A stretch of DNA of 64,000 nt from Bacillus sp. FJAT-14578 (GCF_000504165.1 NZ_AYSE01000007.1:396299-460298), one strand, 5' to 3'; shown: positions 44,851-52,862, counted from the stretch's first letter. A program made the numbers and translations. Notes: a model not told the origin generated them from the sequence alone.

Positions 44851-44999
44851 GAAGTTATCCATAAGTCTTTAATCAATCATCAAAGCGATTTTTACTAAAA
44901 GACTCCGTTATGAACACCCTTGGTCTTACTGAGTTTGCATGACGGATCCTTTCAGGAGGATGGATTAAAAGGGTTTCTTTTTACCCTTTTAATCCATCT
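44851..44999 (+). repeat. Family B element, copy B4
   Basis: TTATCCATAAGTCTTTAATC begins 8 bases after the satP stop. The stem GACTCCGTTATG / CATGACGGATC surrounds the core GGTCTTACTGAGTTTG, and a second hairpin GATGGATTAAAAGGGT / ACCCTTTTAATCCATC follows. Confidence 0.75.
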
Positions 45000-45092
45000 C
45001 CTATACATAATTTTTATTTCAACTCTTCTTATATTTAGGTCGAATCGATACAAAATAAAAGTTGTTCGAAAAAAAAGATGGGGGCGATCATA

Positions 45093-45500
45093 ATGAAATG
45101 GCAAATGGCTCTCCTTACGCTATTGAAAGAGCGGCAGGACCAAACGGTTGCATTGGCGATTGACACATCGAATCCACCTGAGGATCCGATTCTTGTAGAT
45201 AATATCATCAAGTTATTTCAAGAAATAAAAAAAGACGCCATATTGGTTCAAGCCGATTTTAAAATTCGGAGTACGACACCTATTGATAAAGCGCAAATCA
45301 AATATTTCAAGCATGGAAAAGCCTCTTATACGGAAGTGTTGGAATGGGCAGAAGCGGAAAAAATTGATACATTGTTTTATATTACAGATGTAACTGGTCA
45401 TTTTTATGAAGAGCTTCAAGTGAATTACAAAGTATTTTGGCTTGTTCCTGATGATTATTTACCGAGAGTTCCATTTGGAAAAGCCATCAAGGTTGCTTGA
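45093..45500 (+). pseudogene. Truncated VWA-like metallopeptidase (DUF2201), C-terminal part
   Basis: The 135 aa frame matches the C-terminal von Willebrand-like domain of DUF2201 proteins: ILVQADFKIRSTTPIDKAQI, then WAEAEKIDTLFYITDVTGHF and VFWLVPDDYLPRVPFGKAIK. Full proteins are near 400 aa with a metallopeptidase-like N-terminus, absent here. The usual metal site DTSGS reads DTSNP. A frame 15 bases upstream is open; GGGGGCG favours ATG 45093. It may be a broken gene. Confidence 0.6.
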
Positions 45501-45580
45501 TGAAATCATGATGCCTGCAGGGATCTTAAACTGTGGTTATGTGAAAGGGCTAAGAGCGGCAGAAATCAAGTTCGACCTTT

Positions 45581-45612
45581 AACAGAAACTGAAAAAACCA
45601 TCCGATTTATAA
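45581..45612 (+). repeat. Left arm of the hairpin flanking the insertion sequence
   Basis: AACAGAAACTGAAAAAACCA then TCCGATTTATAA; its near-exact complement lies at 47301-47332 on the other side of the IS. Only about three bases differ in 32. Confidence 0.75.
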
Positions 45613-45663
45613 GAGGGCACTGAAAAACTTACGTTTTTGAAGTAGTGTTTGTTTTTCAAACAA

Positions 45664-45711
45664 AATAGGTCAATTCCTGTTCGATTTTTGAACAGGAATT
45701 GACCTATTTCT
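45664..45711. terminator. Terminator inside the IS, downstream of the transposase
   Basis: AAATAGGTCAATTCCTGTTC and its complement form a perfect stem around GATTTTTG. Confidence 0.8.
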
Positions 45712-45722
45712 TTTATATTTAG

Positions 45723-47225
45723 TTACTTTTCTTCTTTCATCAGTGTGAGAATGCGTTTGAGGTTGACTGCGAAAATAGCTGTTGCTCCTTGAATTTCCAT
45801 ACCAATTAGCCCCGCCGATGATGCTTCATCATACCCGTGTCTGTGTTTGAGCTCACTGTTCTTCGCCTCAATTTTATATCTTTCTTTCGCTAATGTTTTA
45901 AATTCTTCACTATTTTGAAACGCTTCTTGTTCGCGATGCTCGGTTGATTTAATTGTAACAGAATATGTCTTGCTTTTTGCACCTTCCTTGTAACATCCGT
46001 TACGGAATGGACATACCTTACATTTTTCGATATCAAACATATAAGTGTCTTTTTGATTTTTATTAATGCCTTTCTTACCTGTACGTGCCTTGCGTATAGC
46101 TAAATGTCCTGCTTTACACACATACATGCCTGCATCTTTATTAAATTCAAATTCATCCTCTTTTTTTCTAGTACCTTGTGTGATATTAGGATTTAATTTC
46201 GCAACTAATTGTAGTTCCATTCGATTCGCATATTCAATATTTTCTTTTTCTGAGTACGCTGTATCCCCAATGACTGTTTCTATCTCTATGCCAGTTGCTT
46301 TACTTTTCTCGACTAATTCTTGTAGGTATTTCCCATCACTTTTTTCACCAGTTGTGACAATCGCAGCCGTAATAATACGTTCATCGCTCATCGCAATATG
46401 TGTTTTAAAACCAAAGAAAGAAGAATCAGCTGTTTTATGTCCGACACGAGCATCAGGATCACTGGAAAAGCTAAGATGTTCTGTGTAATCTTCCACGACT
46501 TCTTTTAATACATTTAACTTTTCTTTCACAGCCGGAATCGTAGCGATTTGTGGTTCCATTTCTACAATAGAAATGATTTCATGGCAATAATCTACTTCTT
46601 CTTTTACTTCACTAGAAGTGGGCTTTGAGGGGAATTTAGTTTTCATCGATTCATCGATTTGATACACAGCTTTTCGAACATTTTTTGATTTCTCTTGTAA
46701 AAATTCTTTCGGTGATTTTTGGGTATAACGTGATTTTGTATGTGTGGCATCGACGATAATGGTTTTACTTTGAATGATTTCTTTTTCTCGTGCAATCTCA
46801 ATTGTTTTTCCAATAAGCATGTCTAATAAACTCACGTCTTGAAGACGCAATTTACGAAACTTCGTTAATGAACTTGGATTAATAACAGGATCTTCAGGTG
46901 CCATATCTAAGAAGTATTTAAACGACATATCATATTTTGACCGCTCAACTACATCAATATCAGATAAGTCAAAAATAGACTTTAATAATAAATACTTAAA
47001 CATGCGAATCGGCGGCACGGCATTGCGTCCATTATCAAGGCAGTATTTATTTTTTAGTTCTTCCAAAATGAATGAAAAGTCAACGAGTTCATTGATTTGA
47101 CGAAGCATATTGTCTTTGGGGACAACAATATCGTAAATTGCCATAAATGGACTAAGATTCAGAGAAGATTGATTTGAAATCATTTGGATACCACCTACAA
47201 TAGTAATATCCTTAGTATAAAACAT
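45723..47225 (-). CDS. IS1182-family DDE transposase
   Basis: The 500 aa protein has the family layout: an N-terminal DUF772 domain (PPIRMFKYLLLKSIFDLSD), first Asp in TIIVDATHTKSRY, second Asp in VIGDTAYSEKENIEY, a Cys-rich segment CKVCPFRNGCYKEG and the last Glu in IEAKNSELKHRHGYDEASS. All three catalytic residues and the frame are intact, so it may be active. The start is taken as the first Met at 47225; Met at residue 15 is another option. Confidence 0.93.
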   Translation of the reverse strand: MFYTKDITIVGGIQMISNQSSLNLSPFMAIYDIVVPKDNMLRQINELVDFSFILEELKNKYCLDNGRNAVPPIRMFKYLLLKSIFDLSDIDVVERSKYDMSFKYFLDMAPEDPVINPSSLTKFRKLRLQDVSLLDMLIGKTIEIAREKEIIQSKTIIVDATHTKSRYTQKSPKEFLQEKSKNVRKAVYQIDESMKTKFPSKPTSSEVKEEVDYCHEIISIVEMEPQIATIPAVKEKLNVLKEVVEDYTEHLSFSSDPDARVGHKTADSSFFGFKTHIAMSDERIITAAIVTTGEKSDGKYLQELVEKSKATGIEIETVIGDTAYSEKENIEYANRMELQLVAKLNPNITQGTRKKEDEFEFNKDAGMYVCKAGHLAIRKARTGKKGINKNQKDTYMFDIEKCKVCPFRNGCYKEGAKSKTYSVTIKSTEHREQEAFQNSEEFKTLAKERYKIEAKNSELKHRHGYDEASSAGLIGMEIQGATAIFAVNLKRILTLMKEEK

Positions 47226-47300
47226 AAAGGCAGTGGAAAGTTCGACTACATCAAACTTTCCACTGCCTAATTTAAAATTTGGACTTTTTCAGTGCCCTTA

Positions 47301-47332
47301 TTTATAATCGGGTGGTTTTTTCAGTTTCTGTT
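47301..47332 (-). repeat. Right arm of the hairpin flanking the insertion sequence
   Basis: TTTATAATCGGGTGGTTTTTT then CAGTTTCTGTT, the complement of the left arm at 45581. Without the IS these would form a stem of about 30 bp with internal T-run, that is, a terminator. Confidence 0.75.
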
Positions 47333-47543
47333 ATTAAATTGAAACGCTCTTTTTTCTTCCATGCATTCTCCTGAAAAGCAGTTTATTCTTCGGAACACGC
47401 AGAAGATTAATGGGCAATTAGAACTATAATACAATGAAGAGATGTAGATATATTTTACTGGTATAACTTAAATTACCTGTTGAATGAAGGTTTGATTATT
47501 AATGATAGAGTTAAAGGGTTAATATTTTAATAGAAATAGAATC

Positions 47544-47597
47544 TTAACGTTTAATTTACAATCCATTAAAAGTAGCTTAATAGTTTCTGAATATAAT
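47544..47597 (+). promoter_or_regulatory. PhoP box array and -10 of the alkaline phosphatase gene
   Basis: TTAACG (47544), TTTACA (47555), TTAAAA (47566) and TTAATA (47577) are spaced at exactly 11 bases, the arrangement PhoP dimers need in Bacillus (consensus TTHAYA). TATAAT follows at 47592. This predicts induction under phosphate starvation by PhoPR. Confidence 0.8.
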
Positions 47598-47642
47598 TCA
47601 TCTTGTAAGATTTAATGCAATAATAACTGGGAGGTAACAACA

Positions 47643-49043
47643 TTGATTAAAAAGAAGTTAGCGAAAAAGTTATTACCAGTAGCTGTTCTTTCAACGGTTG
47701 CTTTTGGCGGTTTAATGAGCGGATTCTCTCATGTGGGTGCAGAGGAACTTAATGATAAGGAAGCAAAGAATAACGCCGAAATCAAAAATGTAATTGTCTT
47801 AATCGGTGACGGCATGGGTGTTTCTTACACTTCTGCTCATCGTTATATGAAAAATGATCCTGCGACAAAGTTTGCTGAACAAACAGCATTCGATCAGTAC
47901 CTTGTAGGCCAGCAAATGACGTATCCGGAAGACCCTGAGCAAAACGTAACGGACTCTGCTTCCGCGGCAACGGCGATGTCTGCAGGTATTAAAACATACA
48001 ATGCTGCGATTGCTGTTGACAACGACGGATCCGAAGCAAAAACGGTTCTTGAAGCTGCTAGAGAACAAGGAAAAGCGACAGGCCTTGTTGCGACTTCTGA
48101 AATTACGCATGCAACACCGGCTTCTTTCGGTTCGCATGACCACAGCCGTAAAAATATGAACTCGATTGCCGATGACTACTTTGATGAAATGGTAAACGGC
48201 CAACATAAAATTGACGTTCTTCTTGGCGGAGGTAAAAGCAACTTTGACCGTAAAGATCGCAATTTGACAGAAGAGTTCCAAAAAGCCGGATACAGCTATG
48301 TAACAAATCGTGAAGAGATGCTAAACGATAAGAATGATCAAATTCTTGGATTATTCGCTCCCGGCGGGCTTCCAAAGAAGATTGACCGTACAGAAGACAT
48401 TCCCTCATTAAAAGAAATGACAAACACTGCCCTTTCAAAATTAAGCAAAGATAAAGATGGTTTCTTCCTAATGGTAGAAGGAAGCCAGGTAGACTGGGCA
48501 GGGCATGACAATGATATCGTTGGTGCCATGAGTGAAATGGAAGATTTCGAGCAAGCATTCAAAGCAGCGATCGAATTCGCGAAAAAGGATAAACATACGT
48601 TAGTAGTAGCAACAGCTGACCACTCAACTGGCGGATACTCTATTGGAGCAGATGGTAATTACAACTGGTTTAGTGAACCAATCAAAGCAGCAAAGCGCAC
48701 ACCTGATTTTATGGCCCAAAAAATTGCTGATGGTGAAGATGTTGAAGCAACTTTGAAAAAGTATATCGATCAAAATGTTTTAGCATTAACAGCGGAAGAA
48801 ATCCAATCAGTTAAAGATGCTGCAGTAACAAAGAAAGTTGTTGACATCGACAATGCGATTGAGAACATTTTCAATGAGCGTTCTCATACTGGCTGGACAA
48901 CAGGCGGACATACAGGTGAAGACGTTCCAGTATATGCATTCGGACCGGCAAGTGAAACGTTTGCTGGACAAATTGATAATACTGAAATCGCTAAAAATGT
49001 TTTCGATGCGTTAAAATATGACATTAAAATCGAAGATAAGTAA
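47643..49043 (+). CDS. phoA: Secreted alkaline phosphatase
   Basis: The 466 aa enzyme has a signal peptide (about 1-33, ending VGAEE) and the alkaline phosphatase motifs: VIVLIGDGMGVSYTSAHRYM, nucleophile serine in VTDSASAATAMSAG, TPASFGSHDHSR, LMVEGSQVDWAGHDND, TADHSTGG and the zinc histidine in GGHTGEDVPV. The start is TTG at 47643 after GGGAGGT. Four PhoP boxes lie upstream. It could be called phoB; the two Bacillus paralogues are close. Confidence 0.93.
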   Translation: MIKKKLAKKLLPVAVLSTVAFGGLMSGFSHVGAEELNDKEAKNNAEIKNVIVLIGDGMGVSYTSAHRYMKNDPATKFAEQTAFDQYLVGQQMTYPEDPEQNVTDSASAATAMSAGIKTYNAAIAVDNDGSEAKTVLEAAREQGKATGLVATSEITHATPASFGSHDHSRKNMNSIADDYFDEMVNGQHKIDVLLGGGKSNFDRKDRNLTEEFQKAGYSYVTNREEMLNDKNDQILGLFAPGGLPKKIDRTEDIPSLKEMTNTALSKLSKDKDGFFLMVEGSQVDWAGHDNDIVGAMSEMEDFEQAFKAAIEFAKKDKHTLVVATADHSTGGYSIGADGNYNWFSEPIKAAKRTPDFMAQKIADGEDVEATLKKYIDQNVLALTAEEIQSVKDAAVTKKVVDIDNAIENIFNERSHTGWTTGGHTGEDVPVYAFGPASETFAGQIDNTEIAKNVFDALKYDIKIEDK

Positions 49044-49066
49044 AAAATAAGTAAACACGATAAGGT

Positions 49067-49104
49067 ATCCCGTTGCTCCAATACTAGCAGCGGGTGCTTT
49101 TTTA
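49067..49104 (+). terminator. Terminator after phoA
   Basis: CCCGTTGCT / AGCAGCGGG stem, loop CCAATACT, then TGCTTTTTT. Confidence 0.8.
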
Positions 49105-49262
49105 AAAGAGGTTATTCCAAAAGTCCGGGAAAAATAACCGTCGAACTTCAGCGTCAGCTTGCTTTTCCGTTACTCACGTATTATTTATTATACGCTCCGT
49201 TACTCAAAGCGGCGCTTCCTTGAACTTCTCGGTTCTTTTTGTCCTCCTTTTTGAACACATAC
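49105..49262. repeat. Family C element, copy C2
   Basis: Matches C1 over about 155 bases. The first arms read GTTATT / AATAAC where C1 has GTCATT / AATGAC. Its 3' end lies 30 bases before the lipoprotein start. Confidence 0.8.
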
Positions 49263-49291
49263 TAAAAATAAAACCATCTGGAGGAATCATC

Positions 49292-50071
49292 ATGAAACAG
49301 ACTCTTTCACTGTTGTGTTTAATCATGCTTCTTGTCGGCTGTTCTGCAAATGCTGCTCCTGAGAACAATGAAACAAATAAAGAAAATGCGACAGAGACAG
49401 AAAGTAATACGAACGAAAAAAATGCTGAAACTACAAAACAAAACGATCAGGAGCAAACAGAGAACAAAACCGTTGAATACCAGCCCAACCCTCAAGTAAC
49501 GGATGACCGCTCATTGGTAGAGGTTGGTCAAACGTATGAAGATGATAAAGGAGAAGCTGTTTTAAAAGCTATTAAAAACGTCAATCAAACTTACAAAGTT
49601 GGCCCAATCGAATTAACGGTAAAAGAGATGAAATTAGTTCACTTAAGACCAAGTTACGGCATGATCGATTATTTTCATGTGTTAACACATGAAGAGGAAT
49701 TTGATTTTGTTAAAGTGTTCGTTGAAATCAAAAATACTACTCCAGAGAAAGTGAATTTTGCACCAATTGCATTACTTGAAACGAACACAGGCGAAACATT
49801 TGACTGGGAAAAAGATATTTACCTTGAGGAGCTGAACGGTGAAATAGAAGGTAATGCTGTAAAGGCCGGAAACATCGGCTTTATTGTGAATGCGGCAGGC
49901 GGCCATGCTCATAAAGAGGAACACGGCAAGCATGCAGGCGGCGACAGTGAGAAAGATGAACATGATAATGAAACAAAGAACGTCGAGTGGATTGAAATAA
50001 CGACAAGTGACATATTTGATCAAAATGAAAACAAAATCAGTGAGTCTCAAAAAATCAAAATTGAGTTTTAA
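49292..50071 (+). CDS. Lipoprotein with DUF4352-like domain and His-rich segment
   Basis: The 259 aa lipoprotein has lipobox LVGC (Cys 17), an Asn/Glu/Thr-rich linker (about 20-70) and a beta-rich DUF4352-like domain (YKVGPIELTVKEMKLVHL; FDFVKVFVEIKNTTPEKVNF). A loop HAHKEEHGKHAGGDSEKDEH near residues 210-230 could bind metal ions. GGAGGAA sets ATG 49292; a longer frame runs back into repeat C2. The binding role is inference. Confidence 0.72.
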   Translation: MKQTLSLLCLIMLLVGCSANAAPENNETNKENATETESNTNEKNAETTKQNDQEQTENKTVEYQPNPQVTDDRSLVEVGQTYEDDKGEAVLKAIKNVNQTYKVGPIELTVKEMKLVHLRPSYGMIDYFHVLTHEEEFDFVKVFVEIKNTTPEKVNFAPIALLETNTGETFDWEKDIYLEELNGEIEGNAVKAGNIGFIVNAAGGHAHKEEHGKHAGGDSEKDEHDNETKNVEWIEITTSDIFDQNENKISESQKIKIEF

Positions 50072-50073
50072 CA

Positions 50074-50107
50074 ATCGCCTCCTGCACAATTGCCGGGAGG
50101 TTTTTTT
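50074..50107 (+). terminator. Terminator after the lipoprotein gene
   Basis: CCTCC / GGAGG with a T7 run. Confidence 0.7.
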
Positions 50108-50201
50108 GCTCTTCTTTTATTCATGTTTTCGCATAACCTTGGAAATTGGGCGGCAAATCAGGTTACAATGGAAAGATCAGCAAAAAATAAGGAGAGAACG
50201 A

Positions 50202-50567
50202 ATGAAATCTATCATTTTGAAGTGTGCAATGATTTTATTTTTATTAATGATTCATGTCGGTTGTAGTGGAGAAACGGAGAATAACGAGTCGTTACTTTCT
50301 TATACGGTTCAAGGCCGAATTATGGAGGTAAAGGGGAATACAATTTTAGTTGCCAATGTCATTCCGAAAGATGCGGCATTGAATTATACAACAAAAGAAA
50401 TCTTGGGAGATAATGATATTCAGCCTATTTATATAACCGTTCCTGATAATATCCAAAATTATAAGGTCGGTCAATTAGTCAAAGCATGGCTCAAGGAAGA
50501 AGAGAGTGTTACATACTCATTCCCGGCAAAGGCAAACGCTGCAAAAATAGAAATATTGAAGAAATAA
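50202..50567 (+). CDS. Small lipoprotein, DUF3221-like (YobA type)
   Basis: The 121 aa lipoprotein has lipobox HVGC (about Cys 21) and a small OB-like beta domain: YTVQGRIMEVKGNTILVANV, then GQLVKAWLKEEESVTYSFPA and ending AAKIEIL, the pattern of DUF3221 proteins such as YobA. AAGGAGAG sets ATG 50202. The phosphoesterase remnant starts 14 bases after its stop. Function unknown. Confidence 0.7.
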   Translation: MKSIILKCAMILFLLMIHVGCSGETENNESLLSYTVQGRIMEVKGNTILVANVIPKDAALNYTTKEILGDNDIQPIYITVPDNIQNYKVGQLVKAWLKEEESVTYSFPAKANAAKIEILKK

Positions 50568-50581
50568 GGAGACTATTAATT

Positions 50582-50750
50582 ATGAAAATGATAGTCGTGT
50601 CTGATACCCATATGCCCAAAAGAGCAAAAAAGCTTCCAACAAAGCTCATTGAATCTTTAGAAGATGCGGATTTGATTATTCATACGGGATTTTAGTACTT
50701 GAAGAAACAATTCATGCGGAACATATTTTTTTGAAGATAAAGGAAACTTC
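50582..50750 (+). pseudogene. Metallophosphoesterase with internal deletion
   Basis: The first 36 codons are the N-terminus of a YfcE/MJ0936-type phosphoesterase (MKMIVVSDTHMPKRAKKLP with the DTH metal ligands; then EDADLIIHTG). The frame then stops, but the next bases in another frame read GILVLEETIHAEHIFLK, the C-terminus of the same family. About 115 central codons with the other metal ligands are gone. Element A6 begins at the 3' end. Confidence 0.78.
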
Positions 50751-50880
50751 CATCAGTAGGGGGCATCCCCGACTGATGGTTAGTTGATCTTATCGGACTT
50801 TTACGGGCAGTTATCCCCCTTAGAGTTCTTCGGTTTCTCTGGGGGATCTTACTGCCCGTTAATGAGGGATAAAAATTAAA
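50736..50880 (+). repeat. Family A element, copy A6 (standard long form)
   Basis: ATAAAGGAAACTTCCATCAG, arms around GGGGCATCCCC closing with ACTGATGGTTAGTTGATC, then TTTTACGGGCAGTTATCCCC with a TTCGG apex, and CTTACTGCCCGTTAATGAGG plus GATAAAAA. The outer arm CGGGCAGT pairs with ACTGCCCG. Best reference copy of the family. Confidence 0.8.
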
Positions 50881-51020
50881 TCGAGTTTCCTTTTGAAGAG
50901 AGGGATTGGATAACAAAAAGTCGAAATGAATTCAGAAGGGAATCATAGTCGAACAGACTAGTACACATTCATCTTAGACCTTGCTTAATGAATAAACTAA
51001 GCAAAGGGAAGGTGCTGGAG

Positions 51021-51164
51021 ATGCTGCTGGCGAGCAAGCCGAAAAAATGTCATATTTGCGGTGCGAAAAGCAATTTGAAAGTGTTTCCGAGTTTATATGT
51101 AAAGAAAGCGTATATTTGCAAAAGTGGTTGTCATCAGGAGCAAAAGGTGGAAGAAAAAAAGTGA
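51021..51164 (+). CDS. Small zinc-ribbon-like protein (47 aa)
   Basis: The frame starts MLLASKPKKCHICGAKSNLK and has CHIC and CKSGC pairs 22 residues apart, a C-x2-C...C-x3-C zinc site. GGTGCTGGAG precedes the ATG. A terminator follows within 60 bases, so it is a separate short transcript. Family not recognised. Confidence 0.55.
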   Translation: MLLASKPKKCHICGAKSNLKVFPSLYVKKAYICKSGCHQEQKVEEKK

Positions 51165-51221
51165 AGGGGGAAGCCCCTGCTTAGAAATCAGCCGTTGTTA
51201 ATTCTATAGCGAGTTTATATA

Positions 51222-51264
51222 ACAGGGGTTCCTGACGTATCACGGAGGAACCCCCTTTTTTTAT
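51222..51264 (+). terminator. Terminator after the zinc-ribbon gene
   Basis: GGGGTTCCT / AGGAACCCC stem followed by TTTTTTT. Confidence 0.8.
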
Positions 51265-51284
51265 GAGGCCGTGGATTTATGATT

Positions 51285-51605
51285 TCAGGAGCTGTATATA
51301 GAATATTTTTGGAACAATCGGCGCAATGCACCAATGTATTGTTCCTCAGTTGGCAATGCGTAAGAAACAGGGCTGATTGAGCTAAAGGTTCTTATCATTT
51401 TTTTATATTCATTTTGAGTCAAATGCTTTTTTTGAATTGTATAGTTTAACTTTTTTTTTAGAATAATGGTTGGATCGTAAAGTGCTTTTTCTTCTCCATG
51501 ATTGGTTGGAAACTCTGTCCGGGCAAGAGAGACAGGAACTTTCATGACTATCAGAAGGAGAGCAAGGAAGAGAAGTAATCGCTTCCTTGCAAGCAATGTG
51601 TTCAT
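51285..51605 (-). CDS. Degenerate, shortened relative of the DUF2202 ferritin-like protein
   Basis: The 106 aa product has a signal peptide (about 1-29) and then aligns with the first half of the protein at 43.3 kb: LNYTIQKKHLTQNEYKKMI against LTYAIQDEFLAQARYDWVI, and LFQKYSI against LFKQYNI. The metal ligands are lost (QDEF to QKKH, AAEQRH to PTEEQY) and helices 3-4 are missing. The frame and ribosome site (GGAGGGGGTATCC) are intact. It may be a decaying copy or a metal-free derivative. Confidence 0.65.
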   Translation of the reverse strand: MNTLLARKRLLLFLALLLIVMKVPVSLARTEFPTNHGEEKALYDPTIILKKKLNYTIQKKHLTQNEYKKMIRTFSSISPVSYALPTEEQYIGALRRLFQKYSIYSS

Positions 51606-51756
51606 ATGGATACCCCCTCCATGTTTATGTTTTTACAAGTGGTATAATCGTTGTGATTGAAAGCTCGATTTATATTCACGAATATGTTTCTCTACTCCAA
51701 TAGAAGCCATGTATTACATTTTGATTACAGGAAGTAAAAGTCGATTATAAGAATAT

Positions 51757-51813
51757 AAAAAGAGGATGATACGGAAGGTATGAAAAATATACCTCCCGTA
51801 TCATCCTCTTGAA
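51757..51813. repeat. Long inverted repeat (terminator-like)
   Basis: AAGAGGATGATACGG and CCGTATCATCCTCTT, with a smaller inner stem GGTAT / ATACC. It lies between two minus-strand genes. Confidence 0.7.
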
Positions 51814-51875
51814 AGAACCCCCTCATAAAAAGCCAGGCATTCAGTGAAGGGGTCTACCGTCTTTTTTAGTCTCGA

Positions 51876-52082
51876 TCATTTGCGGAATTCATTTATTCGT
51901 TTATCGGCGATGTCTATAAAGGCTTGAAGCTTATTGATTTCTTTGGACAGCAATTCCTTTGTTGCTTCCCCTTGAATGTTTGAAAAATCCACTTTATAAT
52001 CATTTAGCTCCTGTTCAAAATTGGATTTCCAATCCTGAAAGTACTCAATTTCCTTCTGGTACTTCGGTGATTTAAATAGCAT
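51876..52082 (-). CDS. Small coiled-coil protein (68 aa)
   Basis: The product starts MLFKSPKYQKEIEYFQDW and is two charged helices with heptad spacing (LLSKEINKLQAFIDIADKRI). GGGAGGTTTTT precedes the ATG. It lacks a signal or membrane span. Family unknown. Confidence 0.5.
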   Translation of the reverse strand: MLFKSPKYQKEIEYFQDWKSNFEQELNDYKVDFSNIQGEATKELLSKEINKLQAFIDIADKRINEFRK

Positions 52083-52321
52083 AAAAACCTCCCAGCACTT
52101 CTTTCATGATGTGAGAAGGACTAGGTATATTGTGCCCATAGTAAAAGAAAAAAGACGCTGATTTGCGTCCTTCAAATTGGATATATATTGTTGCTTTAAA
52201 TTGAAAAATATTGTGTAAAATAAAAATGCATTATGTCCATATGCAATAAATGTTCGCAGCAGCTTACCATTAAATATAACCTTTTTGGATGGAGAAGTTC
52301 TGGGAATTGTCATCAGGTTAA
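52083..52321. other. Gene-free stretch
   Basis: AT-rich, with a 69-codon minus-strand frame of unlikely composition and no ribosome site. Nothing else supported. Confidence 0.4.
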
Positions 52322-52380
52322 CTTTTTATCCCGCATTAATGGGCAGTAAGCCCCCCTGCCGATGGAAGTTTCCTTTATAT
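52322..52380 (-). repeat. Family A element, copy A4 (short form, reverse)
   Basis: On the minus strand: ATATAAAGGAAACTTCCATC, GGCAGGGGGGCTTACTGCCC and ATTAATGCGGGATAAAAA. It begins at the TAA of the ROK remnant. As in A3, the middle is missing. Confidence 0.75.
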
Positions 52381-52626
52381 TTTTTTATGAAGGTCTGATT
52401 TCAAGAAAAATTCCGTTACAGATGCTGAAATTCCCAGCGCTGTTAAATAGTTGGCCAATTCTGCAAAATTTATGTTTAAGTTTGTTTGATTATGCCTCAA
52501 AGAATGGCTTTCGATTACCTCCATTATTGGGTGCAATAATAATTCTTTTGTCATTGCTAAGCGATTACCAATAATGATCTGCTGCGGATTAAATGTATTA
52601 ATAATATTATTGATTCCAATGCCCAA
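52375..52626 (-). pseudogene. ROK-family repressor, C-terminal remnant
   Basis: The frame reads MGIGINNIINTFNPQQIIIG then NRLAMTKELLLHPIMEVIE and AELANYLTALGISASVTEFF, the end of an XylR-type ROK protein. The helix-turn-helix and sugar-binding parts are absent and no ribosome site is seen. It is a remnant of about 83 codons whose stop codon is part of element A4. Confidence 0.75.
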
Positions 52627-52746
52627 GTATGGGATTCAGCCGAGATACGTGTAAAAATGGGTCATAGTCTTACTTTTATTTCCAAATCGCACGATATCAA
52701 AAATAGCATTAACCGGATTTTTGATTGCCGAGACCGAATCTTATGT

Positions 52747-52776
52747 CAACCTCTCTTGCTTCAAGAGAGGTTTTTA
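52747..52776 (+). terminator. Hairpin upstream of the 182-aa gene
   Basis: ACCTCTCTTG / CAAGAGAGGT stem followed by TTTTATG. Confidence 0.65.
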
Positions 52777-52862
52777 TGTAGTTTCTTATAACAAACGGGC
52801 AGGTTAGTTTAACAAGGAATGGTGTAAAATTAGTAAAAAGAGTGGAAAGGTAAAATTATTAT

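Larger units (their letters stand above)
45615..47297. mobile_element. IS1182-family insertion sequence, 1683 bp
   Basis: The element is bounded by the 13-bp inverted repeats GGGCACTGAAAAA (45615) and TTTTTCAGTGCCC (47285-47297) and encodes one intact 500-aa transposase on the minus strand. No unambiguous target duplication is visible; TTAT/TTTAT lies on both sides but the flanks are themselves palindromic. The insertion splits a terminator-like hairpin. Confidence 0.88.

Noticed and set aside
52104..52313. 69-codon minus-strand ORF
   Set aside because: Low-quality composition and no ribosome site; it lies between a real gene and element A4.
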